The position numbers and the translations under genes are program-made. Shown here piece by piece: positions 1 to 12,700 of a DNA stretch of 64,000 bases (the stretch's first letter is position 1; the number at the start of each line of letters is the position of its first letter). The stretch spans positions 1,116,001-1,180,000 of the forward strand of contig WACJ01000075.1 of the NCBI GenBank assembly GCA_008973525.1. The letters are read 5' to 3'. Under the pieces are notes generated by a model. The model ran no database searches. It was not told the origin of the DNA and saw nothing but the letters and a program-made list of their open reading frames with translations. This DNA is from Stenopsyche tienmushanensis (Eukaryota > Arthropoda > Insecta > Trichoptera > Stenopsychidae).

Positions 1-970
1 TTATAATAATCGTCTTATAGTATGTACATGCAATAAATAAATTCACAATTTTGCTGTTTTGTTCCAGCATTGCAATCCCTAATTAGGCACCAATAGGTTT
101 TTATTTTTGTATAACCTCAATATTATGTTTCATCAAAATCTGTCCATTTTGGAGACAAGCTGTTACATTGTGCTGAATAGATGATGTGACAGGATGAATC
201 ATGCGGTTGTGTCTCGAAGTGTAAATGATTTATGTCAAGGGTTGTCTTAAAATAGGGAGCGACTGCCAAACGAATCGGCTGACCAAAGCGCAGTCACTTT
301 GCACCTTGTGGTTGAGCACATAGGAGATTGGTTAGCAAGATAATGTCCATTATAGAAATAAGCATCATTGAGTGCAAATAGTCTCGTTAGGCAACGAGAA
401 TAGCCGTGGATCCGTGGCTGAAGAACTCAACGAATTGGCGAAAGCAAAGCAGTGATATGAATGTTTGCATAATAGAACGGCGGGTTTAACATTATAATTA
501 GAGTTAGCCGAGCTTCACATCGAGCGCTTTAATGGGCGCCGAGAGTGTTCGCTCCATAAACCTCCGAGCTCTTTAAATTTAATATCCTCGCACGGAGAAG
601 GCGATAAAACAAAGAGGACCTCACCCTTTCCAACTGGCTACGGAAACTTCTTTCACTGCTTGTCGGCGTCACGTTGTGGGGCCCGTAAAACGTGCCAAAT
701 AATAAATACTTCGTCATCCTGCAGCTTTATATAAACTTAATTGACGATATTACGACACCATCCTCTCGTCAACACCGCCGTAAAAAAATAAAAGTCACCC
801 TAAGCCGAAGCAGATCCAGCGCCCTACTGATGATGAGGGGAGAAATTTATTTCTCATATCATCCATGTTATTGTATCTAAGCTACTTCATTCGATGTATA
901 CTTTAAAAGTTCAATCAGACCTGCGGATCGGTATCACTTATATTATAGCATTAAATTATTGGATGAAGTT
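1..970. other. No gene recognised (moderate GC patch near 240-680)
   Basis: Stretch without a convincing open reading frame. The part from about 240 to 680 is less AT-rich than its surroundings and could be decayed repeat or regulatory DNA, but I see no motif that identifies it. Confidence 0.3.
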
Positions 971-1105
971 GTGTGTTGTGTAATATACAATAAAATAGGC
1001 GTGTTACTGGTCTAGTGGCCACGTCATGCTACATATAGATATCCACAGTGGAGATGTTGCGGCGCATGCGCGTCGCGTATCTATAATGCATGCGACGGAT
1101 ATGGA
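971..1105 (-). repeat. Dispersed repeat, inverted partner of 29880-30117
   Basis: Read on the minus strand, this segment contains a GCGCATGCG-like stretch, then ACCAGTAACACGCCTATTTT and ATATTACACAACACAC. The same blocks occur in the same order on the plus strand at 29880-30117. The two are diverged copies of one element in opposite orientation. No coding capacity or family assignment is visible. Confidence 0.6.
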
Positions 1106-3380
1106 GAGACTACAAACGATCCTCCTTATCATTCTAGTATTCCAAAGAAAATTGAAACTATAGAAAAAGAAAATAGAAGTAAACGAGGTGGTTTGTTTCC
1201 CGAAATTGAACCTAAATCTGGAAGACGAAAACATCAAGTTAGAAGAGCTTAAAAATAAATATTTAGTCAAATTAAGGCTGCATACAGTTGGGTACGCAAT
1301 CTATTAGATATTGACGCTGAAGACTTGCCTATTTTTTTCAGACATTCTCCCAGAGTCCATTGAAGTCCAAAATGACGAAACTTTGCGTTATGATTTTTAA
1401 GAGATTTTTTAAGCACATAATTTACATTTTTAGAATATTTTTTACTATTTACTTTAATTTAAATATATGGTAGAGATGATATGCTATGATGAAGGCCTTA
1501 AATGTTTATCATTCGAAATGAAATAACATATCTGTAATATATTATTTTAGATAAAAAATAAGTACCATTTTATGCGTAAATCATTCATCAAAATAATAAC
1601 ATTCATCGAGTAGCGAGATGATAATTCAACCCTGGGATTTTTTACATATTCACAACTTTTATCCTGCTTTCGTGGATAGTTTGCAATGTTTAATACCCTC
1701 TGGAATGTATTACAGGTATGGCATTCCCAAATACACCAACGATAAAATTGTCATAAATACTGATAGTGAAAGAGTAGATAGAAATTTTTCAATAATTTCT
1801 TTTGATGTATATCTACGTTATATTTGCTCGATTGATCGTAACTTTTTTACTATCTAATTAATATTTATTGATATTGTACGTAGATATTTTTGCCGCCAAT
1901 TCGTGCAGCATCCATTTATCTAAATTTTTTTATTGCAGCGATCTGGGTAAAACCATATTTTTTTAATTCCCATTTCGTATCCAAATAAATTTTGCCATTT
2001 AATTAGTGCTCACTAACCTCACAAACAGTTAAATTATCTTACAAATGTTAAATTGTCTGATATCATTTTCACTATTTTTAAGACCAAAAAAAGTATGCCG
2101 ACGATATCCAAATAAAAAAATGCACTTCGGTTGCAAATTGCTCAAACGTATTAGGATCTAATTTATGTTTCCTTGGAAGGCTGTTGAAATAGTCTGTTCT
2201 TAATAATATTTAATGGCCTTATTGTCTCAAAGCCTCCGAGAGAAAGTCGTACGTCTCGGCGATAATTGGTCCGTAAAGGTTTAAAAGGCCGTCTGCACAA
2301 AACATATAATTTGAGAACTAATTGTGTAGTATACGAGAGGAAGTGATTTCAGAAAAAAAAGAAAACACGCCATTAACAACACTGTGGAACCGTAAAACAA
2401 CAGCACATGAGGCACAGCTTGAAATCCATCCTCATAAGTTTAATCTCGTTATAAACGAAATACGAAGCCAGCGTCGTGTAAATTAATTTGGATGGTCAAT
2501 TCAGGTAGGAAGGTTCGATATATATCTTTTATCGTATTTAATATGCAATAATAAATCATCGTTATATTGAGGCCATTTTACATACGACTAAGCTTCGGAA
2601 TTATGTATTATTTTGTGCCATACGTTTTTTTTATTGGATCGAAGCATTAATCTTAAATCATGAATATCACTAATACAACACTTTTTCAATGCAGAGGCAG
2701 ATTTTTGTGATCATTTTCTTTCATGTTTTATTTTTACCATTTAATAAAAATAAATAAAATCAAGCCATTGATGGTTCTGTAACTTACTACCAACTATAAT
2801 TTAATGTTATTTAAAAATAAACTATGGCAAATCTTCATCATCATTAAAACGTACTGAGGATTGAATTTCGGAGAAAGTGTAAATTAATATATCATTTTTT
2901 GTTTGGTAAATTGAATCATTTTGATGACATTATCGATTTTTAATTTGCTCATTCCTCAAAAGGTTAATAACTTGTACATAAACATGTAAAGAAATGGATT
3001 ATTTTCGGTTCACCTAATTGTAAACAAAATTCCGTAACATTTTAAAAAAAGCTTAGTGTAAGACGAAAAGGGAGATTAGGTATTCGAAATGCGAAGCTCA
3101 ATTATGGGTCGTTTCATTAAGAAAATGCACCTGGCAAGCAGTAAGTGAAACAAACAACATAATTAGGAGAGGCGTAGTTCGCCATTCTGGAGCTACCGAA
3201 AGTAGTTCGGCGTTAGATTAACGCTTAAGTCACGGGCTGGTTTATCGCGGATAAGTAACTGGATGTGTATAGGTGGCTAAATCAGACCCCCGTGTACAAC
3301 TTATAAATTGAGTTAAGCAAACATGCTAATTGAGTAGCGAGAGCGAGCGAGCGGAATAGTGTCTGAGAGCAATTATTGCG
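1106..3380. other. AT-rich intergenic DNA, no gene seen
   Basis: Frequent stop codons in all frames and no recognisable protein motif or long repeat. The open frame at 1618-1857 has no family resemblance and looks like chance. Confidence 0.3.
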
Positions 3381-3420
3381 CCTCCTCCTGCTCCTGCTCC
3401 TGTTTCTGCTCCTGCTCCTG
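3381..3420. repeat. CTCCTG-type microsatellite
   Basis: Imperfect tandem repeat of a CTCCTG hexamer (CTC/CTG triplets). It makes a leucine-rich chance ORF on the plus strand, which I do not treat as a gene. Confidence 0.8.
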
Positions 3421-5816
3421 CCAACCTTGTTACCCGCCAATCGGGAAGCAGAAGTAAAGAGGAGACAGAAACCAACTTTTTCAATTAAATTTCATAATCG
3501 AGTCTCGTTTGTTTGTACTGTGTTGCTTGCTCCTTTTGTTTCGCTTTCAGCTCGCGTTTTGATTATGGCTATGGAATTAAAAATCCAATTCCATAACTAT
3601 TTAAGATTTATGAAATCAGCATAAGTATACATTTGACATGGATATACAACCTTTTCGATAAAAAAAGCTATTTTAATTAATGTTTAGCGACATTAAACAT
3701 TGACAATGACGGTGTCGTTTTTGTTATCGTTTTTAAGAATAAAATTTTAAGCTCCAAGACCAATGAAGAATATATTAGATATTGTATATGATCAATATTG
3801 AGGCGTCGAGGAATTGTCATTTATTTGCTTGACAGTGTAAATTAAAATAGGTTTGGTGATATGAATAAAATGGACATTTGGGTATCACACAAACTATCCT
3901 CGTATAACAAAGAACAGCGAGTAAAGCGAAAAGCGAGGCGAAAAAATAATGGCTTTCGCCAAATGAAACACCGGTTCCAATTTCAAAGTCAGGATTAAAG
4001 CTTCGAAACGTCCTCCTCTGCATCTGGCAAGATATTTGTAGTATAATTTTAGTTTGAGATTCTACTCTATTAAAGATTCTTAAATGATCGTCGTTCTATA
4101 AAATAACGAGACTATTCTCTGGCAACGTGATTATATCAACAAAAAATGCGTTTCGATTAGCAACATTGTTGAGGACATAAATCATCCATTTATCATAAGC
4201 TAAAAATGATTCCATGAAACCACTTATGGCATTCGATTTCCTTATTATGCAGCATAAAGTGTTAGTTAATAATTAACACTCGAAAATCAAATTCGTACAT
4301 AAATACAAAGTGCGAATATATGCCTCTAGAAGTGTTTTACCAAATTCGGCAAATAATAATTAATATAAAATTTTCCGTCTAGCGGATGACAAATGATGTC
4401 AGGCGGCCATCAAACAATTCTGGCCTTAATTTGTTTTCGTTGTTGACACGAAGGCATTTTTCGCGGACTTCGTTGATACAAAAGCAGAAATTATGGAATC
4501 AGAAAATTATGGAGCCAAAAATATGAAATCGTTACACGAGTATCCTCGACTTTTCGCGTTGGATATTTCCATTGTTCCATTGTTGGAATTTCCTTCGACG
4601 ATATTAAAGTGAATTGCACGGCAACGCCATCTGTTGCGCAGTAGTTGAACTTTAAATATTCAAAACTTAAATTTACGCAAGCGCATGCAATTTTATTAAG
4701 CATTTATAATAATCAAATATAAATTTATATAAAAATAAATGATTGAATGTGTAATTGCAAATTATATAATACATTATTATTTATATATATTTTGGTTGTA
4801 CAAATATGAATGAATTTATTGAATTAAAAGCATTAAAGACGGGCAAGGACTAAAACGTCTTGAATAGTTTCTTTATGGTGCTGTGAAATATGAGAGGGCT
4901 CCATAAAAATGGAGTGAGGGTGAGAAGAGGAGGGTGAGAAGGAAGAAGAAGAGAGAGAAGAGAGTCGAGTTCCACACGGAAGGCGTTATGGCCGCCAGGA
5001 ATCGATATCACCACAAACCGACCTACACCTTTAATTAATTCAAACTTTCTCTTCCCGGTCAACGAGGGTGTTGTTTTCCTTTCGCCAACTTTTCAATCTC
5101 TTCTAAATATTACATCAACTAACTTTATTAATTGATTTACATAAAGTCGCTATAAATTCCAACCAATTCAAAAGCTTTCATTTCATCATGGATACTTCAT
5201 AAAAAAACAAATATTTATATCATAAACAAAGGGAGGGAGAAATCAAAACGTACATTTATATATATGTATATTTAATTTATATTAAGCTTTCTATGAAATA
5301 TTTTTTTTATTTATACTAGAACTTTCACATCGTATTAATCTTGCTATTAATCAGGATAATAGGTAATATGTATAACATGCAAAAGAAAAAAAAAATACAT
5401 ATATGTAGTTGCCATTTAGTATTTAGTGCCATCTCTACAAGGTTAGATGAAACTATTTAAATTATTTTTGGTTCAGTTTCTTAATAATAATAAATTTAAA
5501 CAATTATTTATTTTTAAATTAAGCACAGTTTCAAACCATATTTTGCAAGATGTATATGTACATTTTTGTTAATATTGTATACACCCTGTTAAAATTGTTT
5601 ATTTAGGGTTGTCTCAATTGATTAATAATACAAAAAAAAAGTTTTTTAGAAGACATTCTGTTGAATATATCCTAAAATAGATTCAATTACGTTGCAAAGA
5701 TCATTCAATGGGCAGCTCTGATGACCTCCGTTGAATTTATTTAAGATCCATTATAATGTGAAAACATTTTTGGATTTTCCAGTATGTTTTAATAAAAAAT
5801 AATTGATTATATGTGT
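3421..5816. other. AT-rich intergenic DNA, no gene seen
   Basis: No supported coding region. A GGAGGGTGAGAAGGAAGAAG-type purine-rich run lies near 4915-4965, and homopolymer A/T tracts are common. Confidence 0.3.
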
Positions 5817-6577
5817 TATCATCATCATAGTGCTATCACAAACAGTCCATTGCAGAACTATGGGTCTCTTCAATATCCATTTACAAGAAGGGGTTACATC
5901 CATCTCGTCTGTATCATACATTCACTCGATATTGAAGGTAGCGTTACCACCGAGTTTTATTTCAAATATCTACCCAGCGGGTCTCCTGAATAAATGTATT
6001 GACGAACGCTTTCGCAACCATCTCGATACGGAGTGCGGAAGATTTATAAAGACTGAGTAGTTTTCTTCAGAGACAGTGGAAAACTTCTCTAGACGACTGG
6101 AAAGGGCTTTCTGGAATGTAGAGTCCAGCCCCTCTTTTCCACGCTAGGGTGAAGATATACATGGTGCTTAAGTGCATCTCGGATTCGCTCCTACACCAAC
6201 TGAGGGTGTCTCCCCGTCTACGTGCAATTTAACTGAGCAAATTCGAGACTGAGTGCTTTCCCATTTCAGGATGACCTTCTCGGTTCGGTGATTTCAAAAC
6301 GATATAGAAGTTAACGGAAGACAATGCTGTTAACGTTGCAAAGTACTTCATATGCATCTCCTCAAGGTCGTTTATTAGGTGTTCTTCTTGTCCTTGTTCT
6401 GATCGTAAAGCATCTTGTCTCAGAACCAGTAAGCTTCATCGTGCTCCATATTGTTGGGTAGGATCGACTATGTACAAGATAGCGAGTGATAAGCAAGCCA
6501 TGATTTGTAAAAGCAGCAATGAATAGTAGATAAACTGAGTATCAGCTTGCCGTTAAAAGAGTATTCAGATATTTAAT
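5817..6577 (+). repeat. Dispersed repeat R1, copy A (about 0.76 kb)
   Basis: Starts with CATCATCATAGTGC and carries ACAGTCCATTGCAGAACTATGG, CACCCAGCGGGTCTCCTGAA-like, GGATTCGCTCCTACACCAAC and TCTCCCC blocks. These recur in the same order at 15972-16384, 18769-19579 (minus), about 36955-37090 and 62324-62770. Copies A and C extend another 300 bp past the shared core. One frame reads SPLQNYGSLQYPF and ends GSPE in several copies, but there is no known domain. It may be a non-autonomous element or a UTR of a retroelement; the family is not recognised. Confidence 0.75.
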
Positions 6578-9170
6578 CTTTACCTGTACGACATTGAACC
6601 AAATATCAATAACAATGAAACAGATAATTATCGAATGAAGATTTAGTTGATTTAGTCATCGTATGTTCCTTTTTAATGATCAAAATATAAACACAGTTTG
6701 AAAGTTCTATGAAAGAAAAACACTACAGAGTGGCGGCATGTGAATATCTATATACCGTTTACACTTAGTTTTGCAAGCTAAAATCACAAATTAAATGAAC
6801 CCAAAAGGAATGATACTTTGATTAAAATTGGTCTTGCAAAACTGACTAAAAAATGTTGATATTTTATTTGCCATTTCATAATATTCACTTTTTTTGCATA
6901 TCTTTTATTTTTGATATTGTTACAGAATTCAAGAATGTGCAAACGACGATTTAGGACAGGATGAAAGACCAATTTGCGATAGAAAATAAATGATTATGTA
7001 CTGTTTTTTATATTTACATTTATTTTAAAAAGTTATCTTTTTTAAGTAAAAAAAAAAAATAAAAGAAATTATAAATGAAAATAGCAAAAAATGCAACAAT
7101 TCTTTCGTTAAAATAATGAAGTACACATACAGAAGTAATAAATCAGTTTCTCCATCAGATAAGCATATGCAATTGTTGCAACTATCAACCAATTAATAAC
7201 GAATTTAAATACATTTTAGATCTAATTATATGTAAAAAGTCTTTCAATTTGCATTATCAGGTTTTGCGTCCTTATGCTCGTGTTTATTACATTACAGATC
7301 TTATTGTATCGTCTTTCCATCTGCTCCTTAATGACATTCAAATATATCGCCTGACCAATTAAATAATATACAATTATTTCTAATCGTTAATATAACCACT
7401 AATACAAATAAATATTAGCAACTAAAATGAAGTTTTAAATACAGAAAGGTGAGATGTGATTTGGTTAAGTCGAGATAAATGTGATTATTCATCATAGATT
7501 CCAGCAAAAAATTCCAGCGAATAAAATTTTAACAATTTTTTTCCGATTTTGTTGTCAGTATTATTCTTTCAAAGATTTAATGATATGCAATGAAACTTTA
7601 ATAAGCTCACTGTAGAAAATTCATAATTATGAAGTTCCATTAAGAGTTAATACTGGCAGATCTAAAAATTATGATGATCACTGAAGAAAGATAATCTTTT
7701 GATTTATTATAAGAGTATTTATCAACACATCATCAAGAATTTATTAAAAATCTGTTTTTCAGTTTTATGCAAAACCGTGTTGAGATATACAAGATATATT
7801 TTTATAGAGAGTGTTTTAAGATTTAAGACTCCACAAAGAAAACAAGTTTAGAAAATTGTCCTTTTTACAATACATTCGAAGGGTTATAATACCTACAGTG
7901 CAGTTTTGTGTCTATTTAAGAGATGTAAACATTTTAAAATCCTCGGCGGATCCGGCCAAAAGTATGATTCGAGTTTAAGTAATTTTTCATAATAAAATGT
8001 TTAATTGAAATAAGACTGTATTGTAAGTATTTTGACCTGCATGCATTATATTTTTAAAACGATGAATGAGATATCTTATTATTTTTAGTAGTACATATAA
8101 CCTTATTATAGGCCTTGTATAATTTCAAGCTATATTAAACGTCAAAAACACTTTCTATAAAAATATATATTTTAATTCATACAAATAATTTTAACACACT
8201 CTCTACTTATGTAACTTATAGTGATACTGTTCTTTGTTTTGAAATTAATTACTAAAAGAAGCAAAAACTATTTACATTTTTAAAAGCAAAAAGGCATTCA
8301 CATAGGTTACGGAATGAAGATTCATTTAACTCATAGTTTTATTACAACTACTCGTAGTATTATTTAGCTATTTCCCGGGGAAAAAAAAAATAAACTGTAC
8401 CAAATGACAATATTCCAAAATTATTTAAAGATAATTACAGCTGTCTCAAACGGAAAGCATTCCCACAAATGAACATTTATATATTTACATTTACGAAATA
8501 GCTTCAAATATATATATCATTTAAAAAGTACTGAGATTTTACTTTAAAATAATTTATTTCAAAATGTATCCTTATAATACAACTTTATTTATGCTTTTGT
8601 ATGCATTTAAGATTTAAATTTGGCCCTCTGCTTTGATGCTTCATTAAAAGAAAATCATTTTAATAACGAGCAACAAAAATAACATCATTGACGAATATTT
8701 GAAAAGAAAAAAAATACATCAAATATGTCCCGAGGAATTTTTAAGCCTGGGCGCTATAAAAATATATCAAATGAAATGTTCATAATATAAATCACATTTG
8801 TTATTTAGCTTATAACATTCAGTAGAATTTGTAAGAAAAAAATGAGAGAAAGCAAGTACAGGAGAAAATTGAAATACCATATATATCTACAATTTGTAGA
8901 CTAGTACATATATGTATATATATTTATATATATACACACGTATTAGAGTCTTTAAGATTTCCGAGAGTTATATTTAGATGTTCATTTAAATTAGAAAAAT
9001 GGGTATACGATCAATCTTACACACAATAGTATACCCGTTTTCTTATATAAATGAAAAACTAAATATATATATAAATACATGTTATATTCAGTCTTATTAC
9101 TTAATATTTTGTACTATTACAAAATTATTTTAATGATGTAGTCAAGAATACAAATTTACAGAAATTTGAT
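6578..9170. other. AT-rich intergenic DNA, no gene seen
   Basis: Very AT-rich, many stops, with simple TATA runs around 8880-8940. The 3' part may include distal 3' UTR of the minus-strand PIAS gene, but this cannot be proven from sequence alone. Confidence 0.3.
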
Positions 9171-9172
9171 AC

Positions 9173-9178
9173 TTTATT
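9173..9178 (-). terminator. Candidate poly(A) signal (AATAAA) of minus-strand PIAS gene
   Basis: Plus-strand TTTATT reads AATAAA on the minus strand, about 530 bp past the PIAS stop codon. It is one of several possible signals in this AT-rich stretch. Confidence 0.3.
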
Positions 9179-9491
9179 CATTCTCGAAAAATAGTATAAT
9201 TACAGTGAAAATGAGATGATATAATACAAGCAATGTTGAACAAATCTTGACCGAGTAATTTAAAAAGGAGAAACGATAAAATAAAGATACTAGTCGTAGA
9301 CACGTTTTCATTTAAATTGAAAAAAATAAAAATGCACCTCACGCAGTATGAATTTCTATTCAAAAATGTCATTCACAATTTTCTCCTGTACACAAGAGGA
9401 CACTGAATAAGAGGAATTGTTACAATGTAAACATACAAATACAATAAAAATACAATTAGGAAAATGCTTGCAAATTCTCCACGCCTGACCG

Positions 9492-9680
9492 CTACTTGGT
9501 CATGGCATACTTGTAAAAAAGTTCAACCAAATCTTCAATTAGATCTGTTTCTCCGCACTGAGTGTTCTTCCGCAGTATGAAATAAATAAGGTGTCTTACA
9601 GTTTTTATCACAGTTCGATCAACGTCATTGCTCGGAGAGCAAGAGTCAATATCAACGATGAAATTTTGACAAGACGAGAA
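9492..9680 (-). other. Orphan exon-like open frame downstream of PIAS
   Basis: After a good acceptor (TTTCGATTTGCAG) a phase-0 frame runs 62 codons to a TAG. It has protein-like composition (DIDSCSPSNDVDRTVIK early, TDLIEDLVELFYKYAMTK at the end). The PIAS donors upstream are phase 1, in which this exon would stop quickly, so it is not a simple alternative 3' exon of that gene. It could be the last exon of an unrecognised gene or a chance ORF in the 3' UTR. I do not recognise the protein. Confidence 0.25.
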
Positions 9681-9704
9681 CTGCAAATCGAAACAATTAA
9701 ACTG

Positions 9705-12700
9705 TTAGTAGTGTGGTTGTGTGGGTTGTGGTAAGCCACTCCATAATGCTGTTCGGGGCAACGACGCTTGATGCGCAGGGGGTGGGGGTGGAGATATCGT
9801 GGAGGGCGGGGGCGAAGGACTATCCAGTGATATAATAGCAGCTGATGCACTAGGGCTAGAAATTAGGGGTCCAGGACTTTGGTAGCCTGAACTCGATACT
9901 CCCGAACCGCCCGAATAACTTCCGCTTACATCTGCAAAAGACAAATATAAATATGGATTAAGCATAATCTAGTTCAATATAAAACCCTAGTTTACGATGA
10001 TTTATATGTAGTTTTACATAAATTAACTCTTTATAATTTGAATTTATCAACGCAGAGTACTTAGATCTTGGATTCGTATTATATAGGTTCGGGTTCAAAT
10101 CCAGATTGTGAAAAACAAAGAAATATTCATATTTTTTGGATTTGAAAAAGTAAACACTGAGGGGATTAATGGATCATCTCGAAGTAATCCCTCTATCAAG
10201 ATTGCACCCCAACGCCTGCAAAATCACTGCGGTTGCAGGTTTGCCCCTGTACCTACTTTTGCTTGCAGGCCAGAGTTTCCCATTCTGTATAAGTGCTTTG
10301 AAAACCGAACAACTTACTAATACATTAATAAAATATTTATCTAATTATTATGGCTACATCCTGATTTCAATAGAGAATTTGAGAAATGTTATTTGGACCA
10401 CATACTATCACAAAATAATGAAAGATGAAGCCTCTCAGCTTTCACAATATCTCTTCCATGAGTACATGAGTCCATGAATGGATTTTTACATTAATTACTA
10501 TGATGCGGATACAAATTATAAAGAGTTAATGATTGCAAAACCAATACACAGTATTTTTTAGGTTACAAAAAGATGTTCTATCTCAATCAGATTATTTAGA
10601 ACATGTTAAAATGTTACCATTCACAATAAAGTTAAATGTGCTATGTTTTACACAAATTTATGATGCAAACTGAGCATATAAGCGAGTGACTGCAGTAGGA
10701 AAATTTTATTGAATAAAAATACTGACAGCTTTGGAAGACAAGAATGATGTATAGGTAATGTTGATGCTACGCACATATGACCAATAAATTTACAAATGTG
10801 CATGTTATTACAAGGATTTAATTTATGGCTTTAGCGCTTAAAATTGAAAACCATTTATATAAAAGAGTTGTGTAAAAATATTTTATTTTAAATCCTCTAT
10901 ATTCTTCATTATCATTTATTTTCTAATAATAATAGATTGTCCCGTTACGGATGTCGTTTTTTAAATACTTTACTTTTGGTGGCGCTTATAGCCCTATCAG
11001 AGAGCCCTGGCCACCAACAACACTTACTGCCATTGAACAGCGTATTTTTTTACCTGATCAATGAAAGAGTTAAATTCCAACAAAAACATTATTAATTAAT
11101 TTCATCGATAAAATGTATTCTCCTTCAACAGATACAATCTTTTCCCATACATTTAATATTTTTTTTAATTCCGGAAGAATAAAATTCAATGAATTTTGAT
11201 ATAAAATATTTTTCAATTGCTCATTTCATCTTTTCTATATTTATGAATTTTTCCCCATTTAAAAACAATTAGAGATTCTCCGAGTGTACCACAAATATTA
11301 TTAGTTCCAGTTGTTGCATTATTTTTTGAAGATATTCATACAATATGCAATTTTGCCTGAGACACTACTAATGGTAAAAAAATAAGTATGAAAAAAAACG
11401 ACATTCCTAACGAGACAATTTAATATGTAAATTTCAAGAACTTTGATGATATCACAGAGTGATAAAAATATGGAACAATTAAAATAAAACTATTATCAGC
11501 CATGCTCTCTGTTTCAACACCAGCACAATTTTATTATGTAAATATATCTTATGTATATATGAGCGTGAATTGTTTTGTGAATCTGGTTAATATGTGGGTG
11601 TGACCGGTGATGGTTTAAATATTAGTAACCCAATTAATAACAACACCAATAACTATATATTAGTGAACAGATATGTTTTAGTAATTAGTTTTATGAATCC
11701 ATGCTGTCATAACGTCACAAATAATAATCCTCAAATTTGACCGATTATGGTTAGTTTAAAATTACTTTTATCCCCAAGTAATTAAATGAACTGGGGTCGA
11801 CTGTATATACCATTATATTTTATATGTGATGTTGAAGATTCAGCATGTTGGACAAGTGTACTATCTGCAGGTTTAGCAACCTTTCTTCTTAAGGGAAGGT
11901 CGTCTTCGCTATCACTGGTGAGATCCACTACTTGAGCTTTAGGAGTAGGTACATCAGAACTGCCTGTAACCTCGGAAGATATTGCTGCTTTTTTAGCTGG
12001 TGGACCAGTACTGGAGTTGCTGCCATCACTCAATAATGGAATAACATCTGAAAAAATAAAGTTTTTGCAAAAATAAAAAAGCTGTCAACAAAACATATAG
12101 TTATAATTTTTTTTAGAATATTAAAATAACACGGGGTTATACCTAAGTCATCTGTTATTACTTCTATTTTTTGTTTAGTTTCTTGGACCGGTTGAGAAGG
12201 AACTTCTTCCTCTTTTTTAGTAAAATGTGCACTCCAAGAGCCATCTTTATGTAATTGTACTTCGCAACAATCTGATCCTAAAATTGAAGAATTTAACACG
12301 TCCTGGAAATATCTGTAATTAAAAAAAATACAATTTGAATTTAAATATTTAAAAGAAAAACTATATTTTGTACAGCTTCAAATATTATATATACCCATCT
12401 ACTACAAGATTATCATAAAGTGCCGGTTTATCACAAACAGGACATATCCAAGTAGGTTTCCGTTCATTCATTTGCAGGAAAAGAGATGCATCAAAACATT
12501 GCAGATGCATACAAGTAGCCGGACGACAAGGACATATCATCCGCATTTTTCCTAATGGACACACTAGCGATACTCGAAGAGATGTTGTTGCTATTTCACA
12601 ATCTAAGTCTTCACGAAGCTTTTCTTTTACTATAAAGATTCAACAAAGACTTTATAATCGATCAAATGTGAAGTGAAATAATAGAAATACATAAATCACT

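Noticed and set aside
3376..3624. Leucine-rich 82-codon ORF, signal-peptide-like start
   Set aside because: The leucines come from a CTCCTG microsatellite and the rest has no resemblance to a protein family.
9608..9850. 80-codon minus-strand ORF
   Set aside because: Overlaps the last PIAS exon in another frame; Pro/His/Arg-rich shadow of the coding sequence.
10169..10477. 102-codon plus-strand ORF
   Set aside because: Lies in a PIAS intron over the SINE-like repeat; no motif and no splice context.
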